Below are positions 8,557-16,473 of a stretch of 64,000 bases of DNA, one piece after another. Each line of letters starts with the position of its first letter. Positions within the stretch are counted from its first letter, which is position 1. Source of the stretch: Bifidobacterium sp. GTDB lineage: Bacteria; Actinomycetota; Actinomycetes; Actinomycetales; Bifidobacteriaceae. A model generated the notes under the pieces. It searched no databases, was not told the DNA's origin, and saw only the letters and a list, made by a program, of their open reading frames with translations. The stretch is taken from positions 35,066 through 99,065 of the forward strand of contig JALCNP010000008.1 in NCBI GenBank assembly GCA_022649135.1. The letters are read 5' to 3'. The position numbers were made by a program, and so were the translations under genes.

Positions 8557-10629
8557 ATGGCTAACGGTGTGTTGCGTGGCATCAACGGCCCCGCCGACGT
8601 CAAGGCCCTGGATGCCAGGGACCTTCCCGCCCTGTGCGGGGAGATACGGCAGACGCTCATCACATACGGCACCCTGCACGGGGGGCACATCGGCTCCAAC
8701 CTTGCTCTGGTGGAGGCCACCGTCGCCCTGCATCGGGTGTTCGACTCCCCGCATGACCGCATCGTCTTCGACGTCTCTCACCAAAGCTACGTTCACAAGA
8801 TGCTCACCGGCCGGGCGCGGGCCTTCACCGATCCGGAGATGTTTGGTTCGGTGACGGGGTTCTCCAACCCCCGGGAAAGCCCGCATGACTGGTTCGTCAC
8901 CGGCCATACCGGAACGTCCATATCCCTGGCATGCGGTCTGGCCAAGGCCCGTGACCTGGGGGCGGACGACGGAGGCGGAAACGTCATAGCCCTGATCGGC
9001 GACGGCGCGCTCAGCAGCGCCGTGGCGTTCGAGGGACTGAACAACGCGGCCGAGCAGGGCGGGAACCTCATCATCATCGTGAACGACAACGAGATGTCCA
9101 TCGCCGCCAACGTCGGCGGAATGTACGGCAATCTCGCCGCTCTCAGGCAGTCCGAGGGCCGCTGTCCGACGAACATCTTCCGATCGTTCGGCATGGACTA
9201 TCGATACGTCGGCCGGGGAAACGACGTCGACGCGCTGGTGGAGGCGTTCTCATCCGTGAAGGGAATCGACCATCCCGTCGTGGTGCACATTCATACGGTC
9301 AAGGGCCTCGGGCTGCCGCACGGGCGGATGGACCCGGACGACGGCGGGGCCCGCGCCGATGCCGATGCGGGCCGTCCACGCAGCCTCGGGCAGCTGCCCG
9401 AGGCGGGGCGCTGCGAGGCGAACCATTGGATCGATCCGGTCTCGAAGGCGGGAAGTCCCCAGGGTTCCAGAAAACACTATGGCTCGCTCGCGATGGACTA
9501 CCTGTCCGCGCGGATGGAGTCCATCCCCGGTCTCGTGGTGATCTCCCCCGCCACGCCCGGATCGAACGGGATCACGCCCGAATTCCGCAGCCGCGCCGGA
9601 GTCCATTACGTCGACACGGGAATCACCGAGGAGCATGCGGCAGCGTTCGCCTCGGGCATCGCGAAGGCGGGAGGAACCCCGGTTCTGGCCACCAGCGCCA
9701 CATTTTTCCAGAGGGCGTTCGACCAGCTGCAGCAGGAGGTGGCCCTGAATGCCACACCGGTCACGATCCTCGTCTTCGCCGGTGGAATCTCCTCCACGGA
9801 CAACACGCATTCCGGGGCCGGCGACATCGCCATGTTCGGGAACATCGCCGGAATGACCTGTCTGGCGCCGATCTGCGAGCGGGAGTTCATCGATATGCTG
9901 GCCTGGGCCACCGGCACCAGGGACCACGGGGCCGTGGCGATACGCGTGCCCGGAGACGCTATTCTCACGGCGGAGAGATCCCGGCCCTACCCGCTCTTCG
10001 CCTCTGGAGGCGGCTCGTCGCAAGGGGGGCCCGAAACCACGCGATCCGGTTCACGCTTCGATCCCCGGTCCTGCGACGAACGCTGCCCCTTCGCCTCGTA
10101 CCGAGTCACCCGTTCCGGTTCGGACGTGGCGATTCTCGGGCTGTCCGACACATATCCGCTTGCGGAAAACATCATGCGGGCCCTGGAGGAGAGCGACCCG
10201 CCCATTCATGCGACCCTTGTCGACGTTCGACAGTTCTCGCAGGTGGACGACACCACGCTCGAGACCCTGCGCCTGCATCACCGGCTGGTGGTCACCATGG
10301 AGAACGGACAGCGTGAGGGCGGCTGGGGGGAGAAGATCACGGCGTACTACGCGAATCATCTGCCGCCCGCCGCCACGGATGAGCCGACCGCCGAGAAGGC
10401 CGTCATCGCCGCGGCCATAGCGGGTCCCGGAACCGAAGACGACCGGTTGCGGAAGGCGCATGACGTGCAATGTCCCCGTGTTCTGAACTTCGGAGCCGCA
10501 AAGGAGTTCACCGACCGCGTTCCTCTGCCCGAACTGGAGGAACGATACGGACTCACGTGCCCGAACATCGTACGATCCATCCGACAGGCCCTTGCCGCAC
10601 TCGGGGGCGCCGACCCGAAGACGGCCTGA
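8557..10629 (+). CDS. dxs: 1-deoxy-D-xylulose-5-phosphate synthase-like enzyme
   Basis: This 690-residue TPP enzyme shows GGHIGSNLALVEATVALHRV, SHQSYVHKMLTGR, an IGDGALSSAVAFEGLNNA/NDNEMSIA TPP site, and a transketolase pyrimidine domain with VDTGITEEHAAAFASGIA. The C-terminal domain contains TMENGQREGGWGEKI. DXS condenses pyruvate and glyceraldehyde 3-phosphate to DXP for isoprenoids and thiamine. It is longer than the roughly 620-residue enzymes, with inserts near residues 265-300 and 480-510. The motif is SHQSY where standard DXS has GHQAY, so it may be a divergent paralogue. An AAGGAGCG site precedes the start. Confidence 0.8.
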   Translation: MANGVLRGINGPADVKALDARDLPALCGEIRQTLITYGTLHGGHIGSNLALVEATVALHRVFDSPHDRIVFDVSHQSYVHKMLTGRARAFTDPEMFGSVTGFSNPRESPHDWFVTGHTGTSISLACGLAKARDLGADDGGGNVIALIGDGALSSAVAFEGLNNAAEQGGNLIIIVNDNEMSIAANVGGMYGNLAALRQSEGRCPTNIFRSFGMDYRYVGRGNDVDALVEAFSSVKGIDHPVVVHIHTVKGLGLPHGRMDPDDGGARADADAGRPRSLGQLPEAGRCEANHWIDPVSKAGSPQGSRKHYGSLAMDYLSARMESIPGLVVISPATPGSNGITPEFRSRAGVHYVDTGITEEHAAAFASGIAKAGGTPVLATSATFFQRAFDQLQQEVALNATPVTILVFAGGISSTDNTHSGAGDIAMFGNIAGMTCLAPICEREFIDMLAWATGTRDHGAVAIRVPGDAILTAERSRPYPLFASGGGSSQGGPETTRSGSRFDPRSCDERCPFASYRVTRSGSDVAILGLSDTYPLAENIMRALEESDPPIHATLVDVRQFSQVDDTTLETLRLHHRLVVTMENGQREGGWGEKITAYYANHLPPAATDEPTAEKAVIAAAIAGPGTEDDRLRKAHDVQCPRVLNFGAAKEFTDRVPLPELEERYGLTCPNIVRSIRQALAALGGADPKTA

Positions 10630-10677
10630 CCGGAGAAAGAAGACGGGCCGGTTATGGTGCCCGCGACGGCACGCCCG

Positions 10678-11016
10678 CTACCGTGCGAGCGCGATGTTCT
10701 TTATTCCCTCTTTGTCGCTGTGCCGGTAAAGGACGAAACGATGGCCTATCACCTGGACCAGGCTTGCGTCCACATGCTCGGCGAGCTCCTCTGCGGCCTG
10801 CCGGGCGTCCAGCGGACAGGCGTCAAGCACCGAGCACTTGATCAGCTCGTGCGAGAGCAGGGTCTCATCCGCCTGTGATATCGCCGATTCGCTGATTCCG
10901 TTCTTCCCGATCCACAGCATGGGGCCGAGATGATGGGCAAGGGAGCGCAGCTGCTTGACCTGCTTTTTCGTCAGCGTCGCGTGTGTCGTCTGCATATCGC
11001 TTTCCGTCTGTGTCAT
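10678..11016 (-). CDS. YhbY/CRM-domain RNA-binding protein
   Basis: This protein of about 112 residues (start 11016, or 10995 for 105 residues) contains one CRM domain. It shows LTKKQVKQLRSLAHHLGP then IGKNGISESAI, where the GxxG of this fold binds RNA, and VQVIGHRFVLYRHS at the C terminus. Family members associate with pre-50S ribosomal subunits. It is convergent with dxs, with about 50 bases between the stops and no strong hairpin. Confidence 0.85.
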   Translation of the reverse strand: MTQTESDMQTTHATLTKKQVKQLRSLAHHLGPMLWIGKNGISESAISQADETLLSHELIKCSVLDACPLDARQAAEELAEHVDASLVQVIGHRFVLYRHSDKEGIKNIALAR

Positions 11017-11068
11017 GGGTGGGAAATCCTCGTGGTCATCGCGCGCATCGCCTGCCGCGGCACCGTCG

Positions 11069-11440
11069 CTATTCGGCACGGTAGTCATGAATGACCGCCT
11101 CGATGTTGTTCCCGTCGGGATCGAGCACAAAGGCGGCATAATAGCCCTGATGGTAGTTCCTCGGACCGGGGGCGCCGTTGTCGGTTCCACCCGCGGCGAG
11201 CCCCGCCTGGTAGAACCTGCGTATCTGTTCCGCGTCCGTGGCCCGGAAAGCTATGTGACGGGGTGTCGGGCGCTGGTCCGGAGCGGCCTGCTCGACCCAC
11301 ACGCTGTCGGAGTCCGAGGCGAACTGCTGGGCCTTCCCGTACAGGGAGCCCTCTCGGTACCCCAAAGTGGCGAATATCGCCTTGTAGAACTTATTGGAGG
11401 CGTCAAAATCGGTAACGGGTATTCCCAGATGATCTATCAT
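11069..11440 (-). CDS. VOC/glyoxalase-family protein
   Basis: This 123-residue protein has paired beta-alpha-beta modules: MIDHLGIPVTDFDASNKFYK at the start and AFVLDPDGNNIEAVIHD at the end. The VOC metal residues can be matched as His in IDHLG, His in PRHIAFRA and Glu in NIEAV. Related proteins include dioxygenases, isomerases and antibiotic-binding proteins, so function is unassigned. A TATAAT lies 7 bases upstream of the ATG at 11440, with TTAACG 18 bases before it. This suggests a leaderless transcript; an in-frame ATG at 11449 is the alternative. Confidence 0.8.
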   Translation of the reverse strand: MIDHLGIPVTDFDASNKFYKAIFATLGYREGSLYGKAQQFASDSDSVWVEQAAPDQRPTPRHIAFRATDAEQIRRFYQAGLAAGGTDNGAPGPRNYHQGYYAAFVLDPDGNNIEAVIHDYRAE

Positions 11441-11560
11441 GAGCCCCATTATAGAATCATGCGGACACAAGCGTTAATCCCTCGGAGGCGCGTCACGCGC
11501 GGGCGGCGCCTCGCCGTCGTCCGCGCGCCTTCGTCCACGTCCGCATTCACCCACGTCAAC

Positions 11561-11617
11561 ACCAGCACCAGCACCAGCACCAGCACCAGCACCAGCACCA
11601 GCACCAGCACCAGCACC
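11561..11617. repeat. ACCAGC hexanucleotide repeat, 9 copies plus a half unit
   Basis: Nine perfect ACCAGC units run from 11561 to 11614, followed by ACC. They lie in the 360-bp gap (11471-11829) between the divergent VOC gene and a small basic protein. The 80 bases after it are low-complexity and CA-rich. A Thr-Ser-rich plus-strand frame crosses it but does not look like a gene. Perfect units suggest recent slippage and possible length variation. Confidence 0.95.
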
Positions 11618-11829
11618 ACGGTTCACCCTCACACCCTCACAACCACACGGTCACGCACAACCCACACGCAACGCACACAAACCCACACGCAACCCTCAGC
11701 AGGCGACCCCATGCCGGCAGGACACCGCCATGGCGACGACACACGCGAAATCGGCGATTACGGGAACGGCGCGGCATTGTTGCACAGCGGATATTATGAT
11801 TTCATCCAGATGAGGAAACGAAGGCAATC

Positions 11830-12030
11830 ATGAAATTCGGTATGCGCACACCCAGCATAAGACGCTCGATCGGCGCCCGGACGACGGGCCGCGCGAAACG
11901 GGCCGTGAAGAAAGCCCTGATCCCCGGCTACGGGAAAAAGGGCATGGGCTGGATTCGCAATCCGAAGAAGGCTCTGTACAACAAGGTCTATCGAAAGACG
12001 ACATTCAGCATCGGGGATCTCTTCAGATAG
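11830..12030 (+). CDS. Small basic protein of unknown function
   Basis: This 66-residue, Lys/Arg-rich protein starts at an ATG preceded by GAAGG. Its core reads KKALIPGYGKKGMGWIRNPK, then YNKVYRKTTFS. From memory, this core resembles small uncharacterised proteins of other Gram-positive bacteria, but I cannot name a characterised relative. No signal peptide or membrane segment is visible. The charge pattern would suit binding to RNA, DNA or lipid surfaces. It stands alone between a repeat-rich gap and the phosphotransferase gene. Confidence 0.65.
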   Translation: MKFGMRTPSIRRSIGARTTGRAKRAVKKALIPGYGKKGMGWIRNPKKALYNKVYRKTTFSIGDLFR

Positions 12031-12129
12031 TCCCGCCCGGCACCCCGGCCTGCGGATGAATAATCCATCGATTCCACGGGAGCGCGCCCGGGGAAGAGTC
12101 TCCCATCACGCGTCCATCCGGAGGTCATC

Positions 12130-13095
12130 ATGTGCGGCAGCATCACCAAACGGCATCTGTCCCGCTCCACGGTCGTCGGCGTCGTCCGCGCTGCGATCCC
12201 CGACTGCTCCGTTCGCGGCGTCTGCGAACTGACAGAAGGCTATTTCAATGCGGCCTACGCGGTCGACTGCGACGGCGGCCGGCGCTGCATCGTGAAGGTC
12301 GCCCCCTCCCCCGACACCCCCGTCATGTCATACGAGCACGATCTGATGTCCGTCGAGATCTCCACGATGCGCACCATCGCCCGCCTCACGGACATCCCCG
12401 TTCCCCGCGTGCTTTTCCAGGATGACCGCGGGAAGCTCTGCGGCTCTCCTCTGTTCGTCATGACGCGGATGCCGGGCGCCAGCCTCAGCTCGCTTCGCGG
12501 GCGCGGGCTGGTGGACGATGCCGACCACGCGCGCATTCTCCACGACATCGGAACGTACAACGCACGAATAAACTCCATCCATCCCGCCCTTTTCGGCTAC
12601 CCCGCACTGAGGACGACATGGTCGAACTCATGGCATGCGGCCTTCTCCACCATGCTGGGCATGGCCCTCGGCGACGCCGGACGGGTGAACTGCGATCTGG
12701 GCCTGGATGCCGGCAGACTGCTGACCGCCCTGAGCCGCGAGGGACCCATCTTCAACCAGGTCCGCCGACCCTCTCTTGTTCACTGGGATCTATGGGATGG
12801 GAACATCTTCGTGGACGGAGGCCGGATCAGCGGCATCATCGACTGGGAGCGGTCATTGTGGGCCGACCCGCTGATGGAGGTGGGGTTCCGCCGCCATTGC
12901 AGAGACGACGCGTTCATGAAGGGCTATGGAATGTCCCGGCCAACGGCAGACGAGGAGAGACGAAGCCTGTGGTATGACATCTACATGATGATTCTTCTGG
13001 CGCAGGAGGGAGAGTACCGCCATTACGCGGAGGACTCCATCCGGCGCTGGGCCATGCCCATCCTGCAAGACAGGGTGGATGAACTGTCTCGCTGA
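12130..13095 (+). CDS. Aminoglycoside phosphotransferase (APH)-family kinase-like protein
   Basis: This 321-residue protein has the APH/choline-kinase fold. An N-terminal lobe has CIVKVAPSP, a possible ATP-contacting Lys. The catalytic loop is LVHWDLWDGNIFV (near residue 220) and the metal-binding site is GIIDWERSLWADPLMEV. The substrate is unknown, and relatives phosphorylate antibiotics, sugars or metabolites. A GGAGG-like site precedes ATG 12130. Resistance should not be assumed from the family alone. Confidence 0.85.
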   Translation: MCGSITKRHLSRSTVVGVVRAAIPDCSVRGVCELTEGYFNAAYAVDCDGGRRCIVKVAPSPDTPVMSYEHDLMSVEISTMRTIARLTDIPVPRVLFQDDRGKLCGSPLFVMTRMPGASLSSLRGRGLVDDADHARILHDIGTYNARINSIHPALFGYPALRTTWSNSWHAAFSTMLGMALGDAGRVNCDLGLDAGRLLTALSREGPIFNQVRRPSLVHWDLWDGNIFVDGGRISGIIDWERSLWADPLMEVGFRRHCRDDAFMKGYGMSRPTADEERRSLWYDIYMMILLAQEGEYRHYAEDSIRRWAMPILQDRVDELSR

Positions 13096-13206
13096 TTGCG
13101 CTCGGGGCCGAGCCGGGCCGCAGACGCGATCGGCGGGTTCCTTCCGCTCCTACGGACACGGGAATACCCCCTATCCACCCCGATTGCTATAATCAAAGAT
13201 TGTTTT

Positions 13207-13280
13207 GGCCCCGTAGCTCAGCTGGATAGAGCGACTGACTTCTAATCTGTAGGTCGTCGGTTCGAACCCGACCGGGGTCA
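13207..13280 (+). tRNA. tRNA-Arg (anticodon UCU)
   Basis: The cloverleaf reads as an acceptor stem GGCCCCG/CGGGGTC with one G-T pair, D arm GCTC-AGCTGGATA-GAGC, anticodon loop CTTCTAA with TCT at 13241-13243, and T arm GTCGG-TTCGAAC-CCGAC. The discriminator is A at 13280 and no CCA is encoded. The anticodon stem ACTGA/TCTGT contains a T-T mismatch at the middle pair (13236 with 13248). A small CTTAC/GTAAG hairpin follows the gene. Confidence 0.95.
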
Positions 13281-13555
13281 CTTACTCCTGTAAGGGTTTA
13301 TATATTCAAACCGCCGGCTTGTCACAACGTCATGAGCGCCATATGCGTGTCATGCCGCAAAACGGGATCGGGTGCCGCAGACCCGGACCGACCGTTCGCG
13401 GCCACCGGCCCACAGGCACCGGTCACCGCCCACCGGCTCGCAGACGCCGGGATTCGCGAATGTGATTCAGCCCACTATGGACGTTTTCGTATGGCGTCGG
13501 ACCCCTTTTCCGCATATACCGGTCAGACCCTGTACACATGGACAAGGAGGTTGAT

Positions 13556-13747
13556 ATGAATGTAGCAGACGACGCAAAGAAGGCAATGAAGGACGCGGGC
13601 GAGAAGATCGCGGATGTCGCCGGTGATGTCAAGGACAAGGTGGCCGATGCATTCGATGATGCAAAGGACGCCTCCAAGGACGCTGCGGACAAGGTCGGCA
13701 AGGCGGCCAAGGACGCGGCGGACAAGGCCAAGGACTCCCTCGAATAA
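13556..13747 (+). CDS. Small Lys/Ala/Asp-rich helical protein (LEA- or CsbD-like)
   Basis: This 63-residue protein starts at ATG 13556 with AAGGAGG upstream. It is built almost entirely of Ala, Lys and Asp in 11-residue-like repeats (DAKKAMKDAGEKIADVAGDV, DAADKVGKAAKDAADKAK), predicting one long amphipathic helix. Such proteins resemble group 3 LEA and CsbD-type stress proteins. Its function is otherwise unknown. A UUCG-capped terminator follows 19 bases later. The 275 bases upstream, after the tRNA, hold no convincing gene. Confidence 0.75.
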   Translation: MNVADDAKKAMKDAGEKIADVAGDVKDKVADAFDDAKDASKDAADKVGKAAKDAADKAKDSLE

Positions 13748-13766
13748 CACATGCGACCGCATCCTC

Positions 13767-13792
13767 AGGGGCCCCGCTTCGGCGGGGCCCCT
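13767..13792 (+). terminator. Strong UUCG-loop terminator hairpin
   Basis: A perfect 11-bp stem (AGGGGCCCCGC / GCGGGGCCCCT) is closed by a TTCG tetraloop and followed by CCCT. It lies just after the helical protein gene and is its likely terminator. Confidence 0.85.
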
Positions 13793-13830
13793 CCCTATAA
13801 GCGGGGACCTTCGCATAACGGGCTATCAAT

Positions 13831-13860
13831 GGACCGTTCGTGCCGCGGCGCGAACGGTCC
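13831..13860 (-). terminator. Hairpin downstream of the TMEM175 gene
   Basis: A perfect 10-bp inverted repeat (GGACCGTTCG / CGAACGGTCC) with a 10-base loop lies between two convergent genes. It probably terminates the TMEM175-family gene read from the minus strand. Confidence 0.6.
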
Positions 13861-13950
13861 AGCCATGAGAAACACAGGCGCGGTGCACGTCCGTTGCGCA
13901 TGTCCCCGCCGCCGAAGTGCGGCGATCGGGAAACGGGGCGACGATGATGG

Positions 13951-14817
13951 TCATCCGTCCTCTCGCGGCCGCGTGCGCCGATCCTCCTGACCATGACGAT
14001 ATTGTCCTCCATCGATTCGCCTCGACCATTCCTCGACCTGCCTGTCGCTGAGGCCGAATGTCTTCTGAAGATTCACGGAGAGAGCGCGCACCGCCCTCTC
14101 GCGCTCTTCCTGCGAGACGCCCGAACGATGCGCCACCCGCCCGTAGGAGCGCATATAACCCATGAAACGTCTCTTGTCCGCCTCGGACAGGTCCATGAAG
14201 GTGTCAAGCCCATCCCGGCCAAGCTGCGAGACCTCGGCAACCTCCTGCTGCCTCCCGGCATTGGATATGAAGGATTGAATGGGGATGATGATGAGCAGCA
14301 CGAAGCCCGGAACGGGATAGAAATACGACAGGGCGGTGAACAGCACGATCAATCCCATGCCGATGAACAAAGAGTTGCCGAAAATATACCCGTATGTCCT
14401 GCGCGCATCATCGGATGACCCGCCCTTCGAGGGGATGATGCTTTTGGCTATCACGGCCTCCAGCACCGTGACAAGAAGGTACGACACCCCGCACATCCCG
14501 ACCGTGACGGAGGTGACGTCGGAGATCATCATGTGGGTGAACGCGGGAATCAGCGAAACGCAGAGAAGCAGCACAAAATCAAGAATGATCGCGCCATGAG
14601 AGACCTCGTCCACCTCATTGAACATCAGGGCATGCTTGTACCAGCAGTCGGCCACATAGCAAAAACTCACCACATAGATGCCGATGTTGATCGCGAACTG
14701 CCGGTAATCGAACTGGCCATGAACAATCTCGACCGGCACCTCCAGCACCATGATCGTCAGAATGATCGCGAAAACCGCGTCGCTGAAGACGTCGAACCTC
14801 TCTTTGAACTTGTGCAA
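13951..14817 (-). CDS. TMEM175-family (DUF1211) potassium channel-like membrane protein
   Basis: The protein is 288 residues if it starts at TTG 14817, chosen because GGGGAGG lies 6 bases upstream and the family motif follows at once. The signature RFDVFSDAVFAI, in the first helix, matches the RxxxFSD filter motif of TMEM175 proteins. About six hydrophobic segments follow, then a soluble C-terminal tail of about 90 charged residues. Bacterial relatives are leak-like potassium channels. The long tail may be regulatory. The frame continues upstream to 15084, but that part looks non-coding. Confidence 0.85.
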   Translation of the reverse strand: MHKFKERFDVFSDAVFAIILTIMVLEVPVEIVHGQFDYRQFAINIGIYVVSFCYVADCWYKHALMFNEVDEVSHGAIILDFVLLLCVSLIPAFTHMMISDVTSVTVGMCGVSYLLVTVLEAVIAKSIIPSKGGSSDDARRTYGYIFGNSLFIGMGLIVLFTALSYFYPVPGFVLLIIIPIQSFISNAGRQQEVAEVSQLGRDGLDTFMDLSEADKRRFMGYMRSYGRVAHRSGVSQEERERAVRALSVNLQKTFGLSDRQVEEWSRRIDGGQYRHGQEDRRTRPREDG

Positions 14818-15190
14818 CGGACACCTCCCCTGGGAACGGAAACCGGCGATGGGGCCATCCGTGCCATCACCGGGACGACACCCGGCACGCCCATCCGGAT
14901 ATGTCGTCAATCGTACCGCTCGCCGGCACCGCCCCACGCAAGGTGAATCCTCCTCGGTGGCGCGCGACGCCGCCGATTCCGTCTCGCCCCCACCCGACGC
15001 GTCCTCCCTGGTCCCGCAGGGGAAAGAGCGGGCGTAGGGGCAACCGTGCGGCACCCCGTTCCCCCCACCGCTCAATAACCGCATCGATCGCCGGCGGGCT
15101 TGTGGGCACGCTTCGACCGGTGTTAGAGTGGTGGCGGACCATCAAGGTGGCCCGGTAAAAATGGCACATTGGCACAATGGAGTGGATCAT

Positions 15191-15976
15191 ATGTCTGATA
15201 AAAGAGTTGCAGTCATTACCGGCAGCGGCCGCGGCATAGGCAAGGGAATCGCGGAGCGTCTGGCCCGGGACGGATATTGCGTCGTGATCGCTGACCTCGA
15301 TCCCCACACGGCCCAAGAGACCGCACGGGAGCTGACGGACAAGGGTTTCGCGGCGGCCAGCGTCGCCGGAGACGTCTCCCGCAAGGAGGATCACCGCACA
15401 TTCGTCCAGACCGCCGTCGACGAGTTCGGCCGGCTGGACACCTACGTGAACAACGCCGGAATCGCGCAGATCAAACTTCTGCAGGATGAGACGCCTGAGG
15501 ACATCGAGAAGATCTTCAGCATCAACGTCTACGGCGACCTGTACGGAATCCAGGCGGCCACCGAGCAGTTCCGCAAGCAGGACGACGGCGAGCGCATACG
15601 CAAGATCATCAACGCCTCCAGCATCGCCGGCCACATCGCCTTCGATCTTCTCGGCGCCTATTCGGCAACCAAATTCGCGGTTCGCGGTCTCACCCAGGCG
15701 GCGGCGAAGGAACTTGGCAGGGATCACATCACGGTCAACGCATACTGCCCGGGAATCGTCGGCACGGACATGTGGGACCTCATCGACGAAAAGATGGTGG
15801 AGCTCAAGGGTGGAAAGAAAGGGCAGTATCTGAAGCAGTATTCGCAGTCCATCACCCTGGGCCGGGTGGAGACGCCGGCCGACGTTGCCGACTACGTCTC
15901 GTATCTCGCCTCTCCTGGAGCCGACTACATGACGGGGCAGTCGGTCCAGATCGACGGCGGAATCCAGTTCATCTAG
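15191..15976 (+). CDS. Acetoin (diacetyl) reductase / 2,3-butanediol dehydrogenase-like SDR
   Basis: This 261-residue classical SDR has the NAD-binding loop TGSGRGIGKGIAERLA, NNAG, the catalytic INASSIAGH...YSATK, and IQIDGG-type VQIDGGIQFI at the end. The segment CPGIVGTDMWDLIDEKM is typical of acetoin/diacetyl reductases. It would reduce diacetyl to acetoin or acetoin to butanediol with NADH. GGAG precedes ATG 15191. It is monocistronic with its own terminator. Other SDR substrates remain possible. Confidence 0.85.
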   Translation: MSDKRVAVITGSGRGIGKGIAERLARDGYCVVIADLDPHTAQETARELTDKGFAAASVAGDVSRKEDHRTFVQTAVDEFGRLDTYVNNAGIAQIKLLQDETPEDIEKIFSINVYGDLYGIQAATEQFRKQDDGERIRKIINASSIAGHIAFDLLGAYSATKFAVRGLTQAAAKELGRDHITVNAYCPGIVGTDMWDLIDEKMVELKGGKKGQYLKQYSQSITLGRVETPADVADYVSYLASPGADYMTGQSVQIDGGIQFI

Positions 15977-16029
15977 CCCCGGGTCCGGCCTTCGGCCGCT
16001 ACGGGAATCAGATAGGCAGTCGCCTGCGC

Positions 16030-16063
16030 AGAGGGGCTCGTTCATACGAAAGCGAGCCCCTCT
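16030..16063 (+). terminator. Terminator after the SDR gene
   Basis: A perfect 11-bp stem (AGAGGGGCTCG / CGAGCCCCTCT) has a 12-base loop. It begins 54 bases after the SDR stop. Confidence 0.8.
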
Positions 16064-16160
16064 TGCGTATGCACTGGCGATTCCCGTTATCCGCATATCC
16101 TTGCGTACCGACTGCGCGACGCATGGTGTGCGCCTGCGGAGACGGTAGCCCCCTGAATTC

Positions 16161-16191
16161 GGCGCATGCCATGCATGGCCTGGCATGCGCC
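16161..16191. other. 11-bp inverted repeat in the sodA upstream region
   Basis: GGCGCATGCCA (16161-16171) and TGGCATGCGCC (16181-16191) form a perfect stem with a 9-base loop, itself rich in CATG. It lies in the 497-bp gap (15977-16473) before sodA. I recognise no known riboswitch there. A strong AAGGAGGAGG (16216-16225) is followed by an ATG at 16234 in frame with sodA. Confidence 0.6.
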
Positions 16192-16473
16192 GGCGGAGAC
16201 GGCGAGCCGTCGCGGTAAGGAGGAGGCAGGGTGATGTTCGGCGCGGGAGCATACATTGCGCATCCCGAAAGCCGCGGAGGACGGGGATGTGAGGGCGCGG
16301 GAGCACGTTCCACCCGCCAACCGTCGTCGACCGGGCACAGCCCTGTGCACCATTATTCTCCACAGGCGCACCGTGCATCAAGCCCAATCCCCGGACAGCC
16401 GAACCGGCCGACGGGACGGCCGAATTTGATATTTTTGAATCGAACAGCCACATACCAACCGAAAGGACAACAC

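Noticed and set aside
10955..11833. Plus-strand frame with a Thr-Ser repeat tail
   Set aside because: It runs antisense through YhbY and the VOC gene, and the Thr-Ser stretch is simply the ACCAGC repeat. There is no coherent domain.
12130..13095. Antibiotic resistance gene
   Set aside because: The kinase-like fold is clear, but the family includes many metabolic kinases and nothing here points to an antibiotic substrate.
13332..13559. Small plus-strand frame between the tRNA and the helical protein
   Set aside because: There is no ribosome site or recognisable motif, and it runs through the promoter region of the next gene.
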